64,000 nucleotides of DNA from Prescottella sp. R16 (GCF_030656875.1 NZ_CP130943.1:1178001-1242000), one strand, 5' to 3'. Shown: positions 10,799 to 20,376, numbered from the stretch's first letter. The notes: generated by a model from the sequence alone, not told the origin. Program-made: numbers and translations.

Positions 10799-11626
10799 CT
10801 AGCCGTTGAACTCGGCCGGGTGCGGTCCGGTCCGACCGTCGCGGTCCAGTGCATCGACTTCCGCCAGCTCGGCGGACGAGAGTTCGAAGCCGAGGATGTC
10901 GAGGTTCTCCCGGATTCGCGACGGCGTCACCGACTTCGGGATGACGATGCGTCCCTGCTGCAGGTGCCAACGGAGGACGACCTGGGCGGGTGTCCGCTGG
11001 TGGGCGGCCGCGATCCGGGCGATCGCCGGTTCGTTCAGGACGGCGCCCTGAGCCAGCGGACTCCACGCTTCGGTGGCGATGCCGTGGGCGTCGGCGAACG
11101 CGACGACGTCGCGCTGCTGCAGTGCCGGGTGCAGTTCGATCTGGTTGACGGCGGGGACGATCGAGCCGGCGTCGAGCACCCGCCGCAGGTGCTCGGGCAG
11201 GAAGTTCGAGACGCCGATCGCCCGGACGCGCCCGTCCGCGTACAGCTTCTCGAGCGCCCGCCACGAGTCGACGTAGCGGTCGTGGGCGGGGGCCGGCCAG
11301 TGGATCAGGTACAGATCGAGGTAGTCGAGGCCGAGTCGGTCCAGGCTCGCGTCGAATGCGGTGAGGGTGGTGTCGTAGCCCTGGTCGCTGTTCCACAACT
11401 TGGACGTCACGAACAGGTCGTCCCGCGCGATACCGGAGGCGGCCAAGGCTTTTCCGGTGCCGGTCTCGTTGCCGTAGATCGCCGCGGTGTCGATCGACCG
11501 GTATCCGGCGGCGAGGGCAGCGGTCACCGCGGCGGTCGTCTCCTCGTCGGGGACCTGGAAGACGCCGAAGCCGATCTGCGGCATCGTGACGCCGTTGTTC
11601 AGGGTGACGGTGGGGACGGTGGACAT
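10799..11626 (-). CDS. Aldo/keto reductase (2,5-diketo-D-gluconate reductase-like)
   Basis: 275-residue NADPH-dependent TIM-barrel reductase. The catalytic tetrad is visible: Asp and Tyr in SIDTAAIYGNE (about 45-55), Lys in VTSKLWN and His in LYLIHWP. The NADPH motif IPKSVTPSRIREN lies near the C-terminus. Length and motifs fit the AKR5 group. It lies 49 bases downstream of the MFS gene in the same direction, so the two are probably co-transcribed under the divergent MarR regulator. Substrate unknown; a carbonyl compound exported or sensed with its neighbours is a guess. Confidence 0.88.
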   Translation of the reverse strand: MSTVPTVTLNNGVTMPQIGFGVFQVPDEETTAAVTAALAAGYRSIDTAAIYGNETGTGKALAASGIARDDLFVTSKLWNSDQGYDTTLTAFDASLDRLGLDYLDLYLIHWPAPAHDRYVDSWRALEKLYADGRVRAIGVSNFLPEHLRRVLDAGSIVPAVNQIELHPALQQRDVVAFADAHGIATEAWSPLAQGAVLNEPAIARIAAAHQRTPAQVVLRWHLQQGRIVIPKSVTPSRIRENLDILGFELSSAELAEVDALDRDGRTGPHPAEFNG

Positions 11627-11675
11627 GATTCTCCTTGGGTGTGGGTATGGGTGTGGGTCGGTCGGTTGGGGACGG

Positions 11676-12872
11676 TCAGACGCCGGCGAGGTGTGCGGTG
11701 TGGTTCGTGGAGGCAGTGCCCTTGCGGGCGTTCGCCTTTCGGGCCGCTACTGCCGTGACGGCGACGGCTGCCAGGGTGATGGCGGCTCCGGCCCAGATCG
11801 GTGAGGTGTAGCCGAGGCCCGCCGAGATGGTGACGCCGCCGATCCAGGCGCCGAAGGCGTTGCCCGCGTTGAAGGCGCCGATGTTGGCGCCGGACGCGAG
11901 TGTGGGTGCCGCGCTGGCGTACTTCATGACGCGCATCTGCAGGCCGGGGACGGTCGCGAAGCCGAAGACACCCATCAGCAGCAGGGACACGACGGCCATG
12001 ACGGGGCTGGTGGCGGTGAGCGCGAAGACGGTGAGGACGACGGTCAGCACGGACAGTGCCGTCAGCAGGGTGGCGTCGACGTTTCGATCGGCGGCCTTGC
12101 CGCCCAGTGTGTTTCCGACGAACAGCCCCACACCGAACACCATGAGCAGCCACGGCACCGTCGCGCCGGCGAAGCCGCTGACGGAGGTGAGGGTGAAGGC
12201 GATGTAGGTGAAGGCGCCGAACATGCCGCCGTAGCCGAGGACCGTGACGGTGATCGACGCCCACACCTGCCCGGAGCGGAAGGCCCGCAGCTCACCGCGC
12301 AGTCCGGTGGTGCCCGCGGTTCCCGGTTCGGTGGCCGGGACCAGGATGAGGATGCCGACGAGGGCGACGACGCCGATCGCGCTGATCGCCCAGAACGTCG
12401 AACGCCATCCCGCGGCCTGCCCCAGCAGCGTCCCGAAGGGGACTCCGAGGACGTTCGCCGCGGTCAGGCCGGTGAACATGATCGCGATCGCTCCGGCCTT
12501 CTTGTTCGGCGCGACCATGTCGGCCGCGACGACGGCGCCGATTCCGAAGAAGGCTCCGTGGCACAGTGCCGCGACGACCCGGCCGAGCAGCATGGTGGGG
12601 TAGTCGGGGGCGAGCGCCGAGAGAGTGTTCCCGACGATGAAGAGGACCATCAGTCCCGCGAGCACGGGTTTGCGTGGGAGTCGGGTGACGGCAGCGGTCA
12701 GGACCAGGGCGCCGACGACGACGCTGAGTGCGTAGCCGGAGATCAGCCAGCCGGCGGTGGCCTCGCTGACGGCGAAGTCGGCGGACACCTCGGGTAGCAG
12801 TCCCATGATGACGAACTCGGTCAATCCGATGCCGAACCCGCCGAGGGCGAGGGCTAGCAGGCCTATGGGCAT
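11676..12872 (-). CDS. MFS efflux transporter (DHA1, AraJ-like)
   Basis: 398 residues, about 12 hydrophobic segments, with a motif A-like RLPRKP loop after TM2 and the motif C-like stretch in TM5. It resembles DHA1 drug or sugar efflux proteins of the AraJ/Cmx type. The ATG at 12872 follows AAGGAG and opens directly into TM1. The frame is open further upstream, but that stretch overlaps the regulator and lacks protein character. Divergent from the MarR gene with repeated TAGTTGC half-sites between them, so substrate-inducible control is likely. Confidence 0.88.
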   Translation of the reverse strand: MPIGLLALALGGFGIGLTEFVIMGLLPEVSADFAVSEATAGWLISGYALSVVVGALVLTAAVTRLPRKPVLAGLMVLFIVGNTLSALAPDYPTMLLGRVVAALCHGAFFGIGAVVAADMVAPNKKAGAIAIMFTGLTAANVLGVPFGTLLGQAAGWRSTFWAISAIGVVALVGILILVPATEPGTAGTTGLRGELRAFRSGQVWASITVTVLGYGGMFGAFTYIAFTLTSVSGFAGATVPWLLMVFGVGLFVGNTLGGKAADRNVDATLLTALSVLTVVLTVFALTATSPVMAVVSLLLMGVFGFATVPGLQMRVMKYASAAPTLASGANIGAFNAGNAFGAWIGGVTISAGLGYTSPIWAGAAITLAAVAVTAVAARKANARKGTASTNHTAHLAGV

Positions 12873-12922
12873 GTGGAGTGCTCCTTGAAACACGGTGAGA
12901 GCAGATGGGGCGCGTAAGCTGT

Positions 12923-12979
12923 TAGTTGCAGGCGCTGGATAAATAGTTGCACGAGTAGATATGCCGCGCAAGCAACTAT
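12923..12979. promoter_or_regulatory. Probable MarR operator region
   Basis: In the 144-base divergent spacer, TAGTTGCA occurs at 12923 and 12944. GCAACTAT (12972-12979) is the exact inverse of ATAGTTGC (12943-12950). Repeated and inverted half-sites next to a marR gene are typical of autoregulated divergent promoters. Which pair is bound is not clear. Confidence 0.5.
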
Positions 12980-13016
12980 CTGGATGTGTAAGGCTCGTCA
13001 CCGGGAAAGGGGCATC

Positions 13017-13466
13017 GTGGGCATCAGGGACGATGCGGTCGAGATCAGGTCGCAGGGGTGGCGGACGCTCGCCGCGCTGCACGGGCTGATCGAGTCCGAA
13101 CTCGAGCGATCGCTGCAGGCGGAGGTCAAGCTCTCGGTCGTGGAATACACGGTGATGGACGCCCTGAGCAGGCAGGACGGCTGGCACATGCGCATGCAAC
13201 AGCTGGCCCGCGCGGCGGCGCTCAGTGCCAGCGCTACGACGCGGTTGGTGAATCGACTCGAGGACCGGGGCCTGCTGACCAGGATCCTGTGCGCGGACGA
13301 CCGGCGCGGGATCTACACCGAGCTCACCCCGGCCGGGCGTGACCTGCTCGCGGAGGCGCGACCGATCCACGACGCGACGCTCGAGCGGGCGCTCGCCGGC
13401 GCGCGGGAGGTGCCCGAACTGGCGCCCCTCGTCGACGCGCTGCCGCTGCTGCACGCCGCGTCGTAG
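13017..13466 (+). CDS. MarR family transcriptional regulator
   Basis: 149 residues with the winged-helix layout: helix-turn-helix MRMQQLARAAALSASATTRLVNRLEDRGLL (about 57-86) and the wing DDRRGIYTELTPAGRDLL. The GTG at 13017 has AAAGGGG in front; an ATG 33 bases upstream would overlap the operator repeats and has no ribosome binding site. It probably represses the divergent MFS/AKR operon and itself. No conserved redox cysteine is visible, so a phenolic or hydrophobic ligand is likelier than oxidation sensing, but this is inference. Confidence 0.88.
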   Translation: MGIRDDAVEIRSQGWRTLAALHGLIESELERSLQAEVKLSVVEYTVMDALSRQDGWHMRMQQLARAAALSASATTRLVNRLEDRGLLTRILCADDRRGIYTELTPAGRDLLAEARPIHDATLERALAGAREVPELAPLVDALPLLHAAS

Positions 13467-13475
13467 GCCGGGGGC

Positions 13476-14345
13476 CTATCCGCCGATCTGCAGCGCCGCG
13501 GCCAGCTTCCGCAGCGCCGGCAGCGGGTCGCCGGTCATCGGAAGTATCTGTACGGCAACGTGGTCGGCACCGGCCTCGAGATGCGCGGTGAGCCGCGGGG
13601 CGATCGTGGCCGCGTCCCCGTGCGCGACGAGGGCGTCGATCACGCGGTCACTGCCTCCGTTGTCGAGTTCCTCGGTCGGGAAGCCGAGCCGCTCGAGGTT
13701 GCGACGGTAGTTCCGCAGGTGCAGGTACGGGTTCTCGACCGCCTCGCGGCCGGTCGTGCGGGCGGATTCGACGTCGGTGCTCAGCACCACTTTCTGTTCG
13801 GGGGCGAGGAGGACGTCGGGTCCGATGATGTCGCGGGCCTGTCGGGTGTGTTCGGGGGTCGTCAGATAAGGGTGCGCGCCGGCGGACCGTTCGGCGGCCA
13901 GTTTCAGGACTTTGGGGCCGAGTGCGGCCAGAACCCGCCGCTGCTTCGGGACTCCGGCGTCGTCGAGGACATCGAGGTAGCGGACGAGGGCGTCGTACGG
14001 TTTCTCGGCGCCCATACCGGGCACCTCGGGGTGGCCGACGCCGATGCCGAGTACGAAGCGTCCGGGGTGGCGGGACTCGATGCGGTGGTACGACTTCGCG
14101 ATCTCGTCGGCCGGTGCGGAGAAGATGTTGACGATGCCGGTGGCGACGGTGATCGTCTCGGTGCCCGCGATCAGGTCCTCGATCACCTGCAGGTCGGCGG
14201 GCGGGGATCCGCCGGCCCAGATCGCGCCGTAGCCGAGTCGTTCGATCTCGGCGCCCACCTCGGGTGGCAGCCCGAAGGCGTGCCGCCAGACGCCGAACCG
14301 ACCGTAGGACGGGGTCTCTGCCGTGCCGCGTGTGATCTGTGCCAT
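13476..14345 (-). CDS. LLM-class F420-dependent oxidoreductase
   Basis: 289 residues, luciferase-like TIM barrel. The N-terminus YGRFGVWRHAFGLPPEVGAEIERLGYGAIWAG, the GTETITVATGIVNIFSAP strand and the LGIGVGHP cofactor loop match the mycobacterial F420-dependent subgroup (TIGR03620 type). The ATG at 14345 gives the family N-terminus directly. It lies 28 bases downstream of pnuC on the same strand and converges with the MarR gene. Substrate unknown; F420 is assigned from family resemblance. Confidence 0.85.
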   Translation of the reverse strand: MAQITRGTAETPSYGRFGVWRHAFGLPPEVGAEIERLGYGAIWAGGSPPADLQVIEDLIAGTETITVATGIVNIFSAPADEIAKSYHRIESRHPGRFVLGIGVGHPEVPGMGAEKPYDALVRYLDVLDDAGVPKQRRVLAALGPKVLKLAAERSAGAHPYLTTPEHTRQARDIIGPDVLLAPEQKVVLSTDVESARTTGREAVENPYLHLRNYRRNLERLGFPTEELDNGGSDRVIDALVAHGDAATIAPRLTAHLEAGADHVAVQILPMTGDPLPALRKLAAALQIGG

Positions 14346-14373
14346 GCCGGGTCCAACCGGGCGGGGCCGCACA

Positions 14374-15036
14374 TCATTCCGGGACGGGCACCGGTTCCGT
14401 GGCACGACGCTGGATCCGCAGCCACACCGCGAACCCCCACAGCACGAAACCCGCGTACACGAGGTACAGCAGCGCCGACGGGTAGTAGCCGCCGTGGAAC
14501 AGCAGGGGGACACCGACGGCGTCGACCCCGATCCAGATGAGCCAGAACTCGGTCCAGCCGCGGGCCATGCCGTAAGTCGCGAGGATCGACCCGGTGAAGA
14601 TCCAGGCGTCCGGCCACGGACCCCACGAGCCGAGCGCCTCGAAGACCTTCGCGAACACGACGGTACCGACGGCCATCGTCGCGATCATCCCGACGCGCGC
14701 GCGGGTCGACGCCCAGTGCGGGAGTACGGCGTCCCCGGAGTCGTGGCGGGACCGGAGCCAGCGTGTCCATCCGTATGCGCTGACGGTGACGAACAGCAGC
14801 TGGCGTCCGGCCTGCCCGTACAGATCGAGGTTCTGCGGGGTGTTGAACAGTGCCCCCATGAACACCGTGAACAGCAGCGCGTTGCCGACGATGCCCACCG
14901 GCCACGCCCACACGACGCGCTTCATCCCACCGACCGCGGACGCGATGCCGAATGCGTTGCCGACGATCTCGCGCCACAGGATGACGGCGCTGCCGAGGTG
15001 CAGTTCGGCGTCGAAGAGTGCGGTCAGGGGATTCAC
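14374..15036 (-). CDS. pnuC: PnuC-family nicotinamide riboside transporter
   Basis: 220 residues with about seven hydrophobic segments. It carries the family stretch WPVGIVGNALLFTVF followed by DLYGQAGRQLLF, and the C-terminal W-x-DAVGVPLLF segment matches PnuC facilitators, which import NAD precursors or related vitamins. No NrtR site or NAD-related gene is visible beside it. It may form a transcription unit with the downstream F420-type gene. Confidence 0.88.
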   Translation of the reverse strand: MNPLTALFDAELHLGSAVILWREIVGNAFGIASAVGGMKRVVWAWPVGIVGNALLFTVFMGALFNTPQNLDLYGQAGRQLLFVTVSAYGWTRWLRSRHDSGDAVLPHWASTRARVGMIATMAVGTVVFAKVFEALGSWGPWPDAWIFTGSILATYGMARGWTEFWLIWIGVDAVGVPLLFHGGYYPSALLYLVYAGFVLWGFAVWLRIQRRATEPVPVPE

Positions 15037-15070
15037 GGAACCAGTTCTACCCGCAGCACGGCACGGAGTG

Positions 15071-15646
15071 TCAGGCGGTGGCCATCGCGGACTCTCGGAC
15101 GGACTTCATGGCGTGCGTCCACGGCACCAGCTGGTCGAGGACGGGGGCGAGCGAGGCGGCCTGCTGTGCGGTCGGGGTGAAGGTGGAGTAGTTCTCGAAG
15201 TCGGTGAACAGCGAGAACATGCCGGTCTTCTGCACGTGCGCCACCTGGAGTTCGGAGAGCATGCCGCGCAGGTGCTCGACGGCCCGGGCGCCGAAGGCGG
15301 AGCCGTAGCCGACGATGCCGGCGGCCTTGTTCGCGAACTCGGCGCTGAGGTAGGAGATGGCGTTCGCCAGGGCCGGGGTCACCGAGTGGTTGTACTCGCC
15401 GGTGACGAAGACGAAACCGTCGAACTCGGAGATCTTGGCGGACCAGGTCTTGGTGTGCTCGTGCTGGTAGTTCTGCATGCCCGCGGGGTAGGGCTCGTCG
15501 AGGACCGGCAGGGCGTAGTCGGCGATGTCGACCAGCTCGTAGTCGGCGTCACCGCGCTCCTGGGCCTGAGCCAGCACCCACTCGGCGACCTGTCGGTTGA
15601 CGCGGCCGGGGCGGGTGGATCCGGTGATGACGGCGATCTTGACCAT
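15071..15646 (-). CDS. NADPH-dependent FMN reductase
   Basis: 191-residue flavodoxin-like reductase. The N-terminal GSTRPGRVNRQVAEW binds the FMN phosphate and EYNHSVTPALANAIDY-type motif (seen as EYNHSVTPALANAISY) is diagnostic of the family. Such enzymes reduce FMN, quinones or azo compounds. The ATG follows GAGGAG. A perfect 9-bp-arm palindrome lies 30-51 bases upstream and a second copy of its core 30 bases beyond, so it is probably a tightly regulated stress or xenobiotic gene. Confidence 0.9.
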   Translation of the reverse strand: MVKIAVITGSTRPGRVNRQVAEWVLAQAQERGDADYELVDIADYALPVLDEPYPAGMQNYQHEHTKTWSAKISEFDGFVFVTGEYNHSVTPALANAISYLSAEFANKAAGIVGYGSAFGARAVEHLRGMLSELQVAHVQKTGMFSLFTDFENYSTFTPTAQQAASLAPVLDQLVPWTHAMKSVRESAMATA

Positions 15647-15675
15647 GGGTGACTCCTCGGGTCGACTTCGAACGG

Positions 15676-15740
15676 TATAGTTGATACTTCAACTATATTG
15701 CGGTGACTCCATGGTGGACCCATGTTGTTGAAATGTCAAC
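15676..15740 (-). promoter_or_regulatory. Tandem operator sites before the FMN reductase gene
   Basis: Site 1 is TATAGTTGA-tact-TCAACTATA (15676-15697), a perfect inverted repeat. Site 2 is GTTGA-aatg-TCAAC (15727-15740) with the same core and the same 4-base spacer. A TTGACA promoter-like box in site 2, read on the minus strand, would be blocked by a bound regulator. The layout fits a dimeric MarR-type protein. Confidence 0.6.
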
Positions 15741-15755
15741 TAGATGCGTGACGCA

Positions 15756-15789
15756 TCGGCCTACCGGTCCGGCCGGACCGGTAGGCCGA
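15756..15789 (-). terminator. Large palindromic terminator after prfC
   Basis: A perfect 34-base palindrome starting TCGGCCTACCGGTCCGG lies nine bases beyond the prfC stop. It separates prfC from the operator region of the FMN reductase gene. Confidence 0.8.
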
Positions 15790-15797
15790 CGGGGTCG

Positions 15798-17498
15798 CTA
15801 CTGGTCGCCGGCGGCGACGAGTGCCTCGAGCGTGAGCTCCGGCATTTCCTTCTGGATGTACTGCAACCGCCACTTGTCGCTGAACAGGGCGAGCAGGGCG
15901 CCGTCGGTGCGGGTGAACACCTCGACACCGCGCTGACGGCCCAGCTCGGCGGCGGACTCGGAGTCGGTGCGACGGGCCAGCTGGTACGGCAGGTTCTCGA
16001 TCAGCGGAGCGACGTTGAACTCGGCCTTCATCCGGGCGGAGACCACCTCGAACTGCATGGGACCGACGGCCGCCATGACGGGGGACGCGTCGCCACGGAT
16101 GTCGTTGCGCAGAATCTGCACGACGCCCTCGGATTCGAGCTGGTCGACGGCGCGGCGGAACTGCTTGTACTTGCCGGCACTCTCGGCGCGCAGCACCGCG
16201 AAATGCTCGGGCGCGAACGACGGGATCGGCGGGAACTCGACCTTCTTGTCGGTGTACAGCGTGTGCCCGGGGGCGAGCGCGTTGGCGTTGACGAGGCCGA
16301 CGATGTCACCCGGGTAGGCGTTCTCGACGGTGTTGCGGTCGCGGCCGAACACGGTCAGCGCATACTTGGTGGCGAACGGCTTGCCGGTCTGGGCGTGCGT
16401 GACGACCATGCCGCGTTCGAACACGCCGGACACGACGCGCATGAATGCGAGCCGGTCGCGGTGGGCGGCGTCCATACCGGCCTGCACCTTGAACACGACG
16501 GCACTGAACGGGTCTGTCACCTCACGTTCGTCACCGGTGACGGTCTTGTGTGGGCCGGGTGCGGGGGCGACGGCGATGAGGGTGTCGAGGATCTGCCGGA
16601 CACCGAAGTTGAGCATCGCGGACGCGAAGATCACCGGCGACGTCTGCCCGGCGAGGAACATCTCCTGGTCGTGGTCCTGCCCGGTGGCCGACAGCAGTTC
16701 GCTCTCCTCGGCCGCGGTCGTCCACTCGTCGCCCTCGCGGTCGAGCGCCTCGTCCGGGGTCATCCGCTCCTCGGGGGCGATCTTCGCGCCACCGGCGGTG
16801 CGGGTGAACCGGATGTACTCGTCGGCGGTGCCGTCTTCTCCGCGACGCAGCAGACCACGGAAATCGCCCGCGATACCGACCGGCCAGTACAGCGGAGTGG
16901 GGGTGAGGTTGATGCGCTCGCTGATCTCGTCGAGCAGCTCGAGGGGGGTGCGACCGGGGCGGTCCCACTTGTTGATGACGGTGACGACAGGGATGCCGTG
17001 GTGGTGGCACACCTGGAACAGCTTCAGGGTCTGCGGTTCGAGACCCTTCGCGGCGTCGATGAGCATGACGGCAGCGTCGACGGCGGTGAGGACGCGGTAG
17101 GTGTCCTCGGAGAAGTCGGAGTGGCCGGGAGTGTCGACGAGGTTGATCACGTTGATCTGGTCGTCGGGGGTTTCGTCGGAGTGGTAGTTGAACTGCAGTG
17201 CCGTCGACGACACCGAGATGCCGCGGGCCTTCTCCATCTCCATCCAGTCCGACACCGTCGACTTGCGGCCGGCCTTGCCGTGGACGGCGCCGGCCTCGGA
17301 GATCTTCTTCGCGTGCAGCGCGAGGGCCTCGGTGAGCGTGGACTTACCGGCGTCGGGGTGGGCGATGACGGCGAACGTGCGGCGACGGGCCGCTTCGGCC
17401 GCGAGGGACTTCGGGGCGGTCCCGCCGGGGGTCTCGGTTCCTGGGGTGACCGCCTTCTCGGCGGTGTCGATGTCGGCCGAGTCGGGCGCGCTGGTCAA
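15798..17498 (-). CDS. prfC: Peptide chain release factor 3
   Basis: 566-residue translational GTPase that recycles RF1/RF2. G1 is AHPDAGKST (about 46-54), RGISVSS covers the switch I region, G3 is DTPGHSDF and G4 is NKWDR (Escherichia coli RF3 has NKLDR). The C-terminal half has the RF3-type [11 protein letters not shown] and [12 protein letters not shown] motifs, which separate it from EF-G and TypA. An N-terminal extension of about 40 residues, low in complexity, precedes the G domain. Divergent from the acyl-AMP ligase gene across 148 bases. Confidence 0.95.
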   Translation of the reverse strand: MTSAPDSADIDTAEKAVTPGTETPGGTAPKSLAAEAARRRTFAVIAHPDAGKSTLTEALALHAKKISEAGAVHGKAGRKSTVSDWMEMEKARGISVSSTALQFNYHSDETPDDQINVINLVDTPGHSDFSEDTYRVLTAVDAAVMLIDAAKGLEPQTLKLFQVCHHHGIPVVTVINKWDRPGRTPLELLDEISERINLTPTPLYWPVGIAGDFRGLLRRGEDGTADEYIRFTRTAGGAKIAPEERMTPDEALDREGDEWTTAAEESELLSATGQDHDQEMFLAGQTSPVIFASAMLNFGVRQILDTLIAVAPAPGPHKTVTGDEREVTDPFSAVVFKVQAGMDAAHRDRLAFMRVVSGVFERGMVVTHAQTGKPFATKYALTVFGRDRNTVENAYPGDIVGLVNANALAPGHTLYTDKKVEFPPIPSFAPEHFAVLRAESAGKYKQFRRAVDQLESEGVVQILRNDIRGDASPVMAAVGPMQFEVVSARMKAEFNVAPLIENLPYQLARRTDSESAAELGRQRGVEVFTRTDGALLALFSDKWRLQYIQKEMPELTLEALVAAGDQ

Positions 17499-17646
17499 CG
17501 GTGAACCTCTCGAGGGTCGGATTCGGGGCCGCTACCAGGGTACTCGGGAGCTCGGACGCGGTAACAGGTCGGCACCGCTTGCGGATATACGGATCGGAGA
17601 TCGCCACACCGTCGTAGTGTCCGCACTGGACCGGCAGGAGCTTCTC

Positions 17647-19275
17647 ATGAGCATGTTCACCGACGAGATGTATGCCACGGCCGCGACCAGTTCGCAGGCC
17701 CTGATCACAGGTGAGCCGGACGCCCCCCTGACCCAGAGTTGGGGCGAGGTGCATGCGATCGCCCGGCGCATGGCCGGTGCGCTGGCCGCTGCCGGGATCG
17801 GGCGGGGTGACGCGATCGGGGTGCTGGCGGGGATGCCGGTCGACATCGCACCGGCCTGCCAGGCGATCTGGATGCGCGGCGGCTCGGTGACGATGCTGCA
17901 TCAGCCGACACCGCGCACCGACCTGCAGGTGTGGGCGCAGGACACCGAGACGGTGGTCGGAATGATCTCGGCGGCCGCGGTGATCGTCGGAGCCCCGTTC
18001 GAGGCGGCGGCACCGGTCCTCGCCGAGCGCGGCATCACCGTCGTCACGATCGACGCGATGCGCGAAGGTCCGGACATCGACCCGCTCGAGACGGCCGAGT
18101 CGGACATCGCGCTGCGGCAGTTGACGTCCGGCTCCACCGGCTCGCCCAAGGCCGTGCAGCTCACGCACGGCAACTTCTACGCCAACGCGTACGCGATGAT
18201 CGACCGGCTCAAGGTCAGTCCCGAGCGGGACGTGATGATCAGCTGGCTGCCGCTGTTCCACGACATGGGCATGATCGGGTTCCTCACGGTACCCATGCAG
18301 ATCGGCGCCACCACCGTCCACATCACGCCGCTCGATTTCCTGAAGGCGCCGCTGCTGTGGGCCGAGCTGATGGGCAAGTATCGCGGAACTGTCACGGCTG
18401 CACCGAATTTCGCGTACTCGCTGTTGGCGCGTCGGCTCGCGCAGGCGCCGGCGGGGGAGTACGACCTGTCGTCGATGCGATGCCTGCTCAACGGTGCCGA
18501 ACCCGTGGACCCGGACACGATGGTCGCGTTGGCCGACGCCGGAACCCGGTTCGGGCTCGATCCGGCCGCGCTGGCGCCGACGTACGGGATGGCGGAGGTG
18601 ACACTCGCGGTGTCGGTGCCCGAACCCGGTGTCGGTCTCGTCGTCGACCGCGTCGATCCGGACCTTCTCGAGGCGGGCGGTCTTGCAGTGCAGTCGAATC
18701 GGAGCAACGCCCGACCGCTCGCAACCCTCGGCCGGCTGGTTCCGGGACTGGAGGGGCGGGTCGTGGCCCGGGACGGACTCGAGTTGCCGCGGCGTGCCGT
18801 CGGCATCATCGAACTGCGCGGAAAATCCGTCACCCCAGGATATCTCACGGCCGACGGGCCGGTCGAAACCCAGGACGACGACGGCTGGATCGACACCGGC
18901 GACATCGGCTATTTCACCGAGGACGGGCTCGTGGTGGTGTGCGGACGCGTCAAGGACGTCATCATCATGGGCGGGCGCAACATCTATCCCACCGACATCG
19001 AACGCGCCGCTGGATCCGTCGCGGGTGTGCGCCCCGGTAATGCCGTCGCGATCCGACTCGACGCCGGTGACAAGCGTGAAAGTTTCGCTGTTGCAGTCGA
19101 AACCAACGCCATCGACGACCCCGACGAGGTGCGCCGCATCGAACGCGACGTGGCCCGCGCCATCGTCTCCGACGTCGGCGTCCGCCCCCGCACCGTCGCC
19201 GTCCTCGGACCCGGCGCCATCCCCAAGACCTCGTCGGGGAAACTACGGCGGTCGAGTTCGATCACACTGCTGTGA
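17647..19275 (+). CDS. Fatty-acyl-AMP ligase / acyl-CoA synthetase (Pks16-like)
   Basis: 542-residue ANL-superfamily adenylating enzyme. The P-loop is [18 protein letters not shown] (about 159-176), followed by [19 protein letters not shown], the ribose-binding DTGDIGY and the C-terminal lysine in KTSSGKLRR. The FHDMGM motif is typical of the FadD32/FAAL branch, which forms acyl adenylates for polyketide synthases or carriers. By gene order it corresponds to M. tuberculosis pks16 (Rv1013), which despite its name is an acyl-activating enzyme. The ATG at 17647 follows CAGGAG; upstream in-frame codons overlap prfC and are not used. Confidence 0.9.
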   Translation: MSMFTDEMYATAATSSQALITGEPDAPLTQSWGEVHAIARRMAGALAAAGIGRGDAIGVLAGMPVDIAPACQAIWMRGGSVTMLHQPTPRTDLQVWAQDTETVVGMISAAAVIVGAPFEAAAPVLAERGITVVTIDAMREGPDIDPLETAESDIALRQLTSGSTGSPKAVQLTHGNFYANAYAMIDRLKVSPERDVMISWLPLFHDMGMIGFLTVPMQIGATTVHITPLDFLKAPLLWAELMGKYRGTVTAAPNFAYSLLARRLAQAPAGEYDLSSMRCLLNGAEPVDPDTMVALADAGTRFGLDPAALAPTYGMAEVTLAVSVPEPGVGLVVDRVDPDLLEAGGLAVQSNRSNARPLATLGRLVPGLEGRVVARDGLELPRRAVGIIELRGKSVTPGYLTADGPVETQDDDGWIDTGDIGYFTEDGLVVVCGRVKDVIIMGGRNIYPTDIERAAGSVAGVRPGNAVAIRLDAGDKRESFAVAVETNAIDDPDEVRRIERDVARAIVSDVGVRPRTVAVLGPGAIPKTSSGKLRRSSSITLL

Positions 19276-19415
19276 ATCGGGGTCTTTGCCGCGACCGCCC
19301 TGTTGTGTCATCTTGACCGGGCCGAGCCGCAGGGGGCGCATCGGCGCAGGGAATGACACGGGGGTCCCGGTGTTCGCTGTCAACGGGTCAGAGCTGTCTG
19401 TGCTTCGCATCGAGG

Positions 19416-19577
19416 TCAGCGTCGGGGCTTGATGAGGAGTGCGCCCGTCGCTGCGATCGCCACGAATATCACGGTGAGGGCCATCGTCCACTGACCGACG
19501 AGTGCTGCTCCGAACACGATGGAGCCGAGGGCTCCGATCGTGCCGACGACCAGTAGGAGCGCACTGATCAAGGTCAT
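19416..19577 (-). CDS. Small two-TM membrane protein
   Basis: 53 residues, almost entirely two hydrophobic helices (ISALLLVVGTIGALGSIVFGAALV and MALTVIFVAIAATGALLI) ending in IKPRR, so the C-terminus is likely cytoplasmic. ATG at 19577 with GGAGAG twelve bases upstream. No family recognised. An isolated gene between the convergent acyl-AMP ligase gene and a gene-poor stretch. The amphipathic pattern supports a real gene, but the length keeps confidence moderate. Confidence 0.55.
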   Translation of the reverse strand: MTLISALLLVVGTIGALGSIVFGAALVGQWTMALTVIFVAIAATGALLIKPRR

Positions 19578-19937
19578 GAGGTGATTCTCTCCATTCGACA
19601 ACTGATCCGCCAGCATGACGGACGGATGCCGCAAGGTTGTGGTGCCGGGGCGATGCCGGCGTCGTCACCGATGGTTCTGCGTTGATGCAGCACCTCTTTG
19701 AGCGAGTCTGCGAGTTCCGACAACACGATCCCGGCTCATCGACAGCCCCGGCAGCTACTCGGCACGGGCTGATCGTCCATGGGCCCGTTACGTGACAGGG
19801 CCCGGAAAATAGGTCCGATATCGGAACTTGTTGTTGCACTGGATTTGTCGGATCAATGCAGTACATTCTTCGTATCCCGCCCTCGGTGTCGCACATTTGT
19901 TCATGCGCGGCTCACCCCTGAACAGAGGAAATACCCG
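19578..19937. other. Gene-poor spacer with palindromes before the Ltp-repeat gene
   Basis: About 360 bases without a convincing gene. Two inverted repeats stand out: GGGCCC at 19781-19786 and 19798-19803 (6-bp stem, 11-base loop), and a 12-bp palindrome TCCGATATCGGA (19814-19825) about 115 bases before the Ltp-repeat start. The stretch after 19800 looks poorer in GC than its surroundings. The palindrome could be an operator. Confidence 0.4.
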
Positions 19938-20282
19938 ATGAACGAGAACAAGTGGAGCGCAACTCCGATGGCACCCATGGCTGCCGATCCGCAGCTCAGC
20001 TCCGGTCAGCGGAACGCGGTCTGGTCCGCCCAGCAGTACTTGGAATCGGCGGCGTTCTCCCGAAGCGGGTTGATCGGGCAACTCGAGTACGACGGCTTCT
20101 CCACCGCAGAGGCGACATACGGAGTGGACAGCTGGATTGTGGACTGGAACGAGCAGGCAACGCTGAGTGCCCGGCAGTACCTCGGGACGATGCCGTTCTC
20201 CCAGAGGGGGCTGATCGAGCAGTTGCAGTACGACGGCTTCACCAGCGCGCAGGCCCAGTACGGGGTCAACGCAGCCTACTGA
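19938..20282 (+). CDS. Protein with two Ltp-type repeats
   Basis: 114 residues made of a short N-terminal tail and two homologous units of about 45 residues: AVWSAQQYLESAAFSRSGLIGQLEYDGFSTAEATYGVD and ATLSARQYLGTMPFSQRGLIEQLQYDGFTSAQAQYGVN, given here by their bounds at about residues 29-66 and 76-113.  The A-x-YL-x(5)-FS-x-GLI-x-QL-x-YDGF pattern is the Ltp (host cell surface-exposed lipoprotein) repeat known from phage superinfection-exclusion lipoproteins and many Gram-positive surface proteins. Unlike those, there is no signal peptide or lipobox, so this copy should be cytoplasmic unless a longer start exists. ATG 19938 follows AGAGGAA. Function unknown. Confidence 0.75.
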   Translation: MNENKWSATPMAPMAADPQLSSGQRNAVWSAQQYLESAAFSRSGLIGQLEYDGFSTAEATYGVDSWIVDWNEQATLSARQYLGTMPFSQRGLIEQLQYDGFTSAQAQYGVNAAY

Positions 20283-20376
20283 CACGACGGGGCGTCCGAG
20301 GGGTGTCGGACTTCACTGCCACAATCACCTGGACCAGGAGGCCACCGGGCCTCCGCCCAGTTGGATCGGGAAGGCC

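Noticed and set aside
11638..11675. TGGGTGTGGG repeats between the AKR and MFS genes as a regulatory array
   Set aside because: Short, irregular GT-rich tract in an intra-operon gap; nothing specific to support it.
19243..19896. Leftward frame covering the small membrane gene and the spacer
   Set aside because: Arg/His/Ser-rich with no domain; the 53-residue membrane frame inside it is more protein-like.
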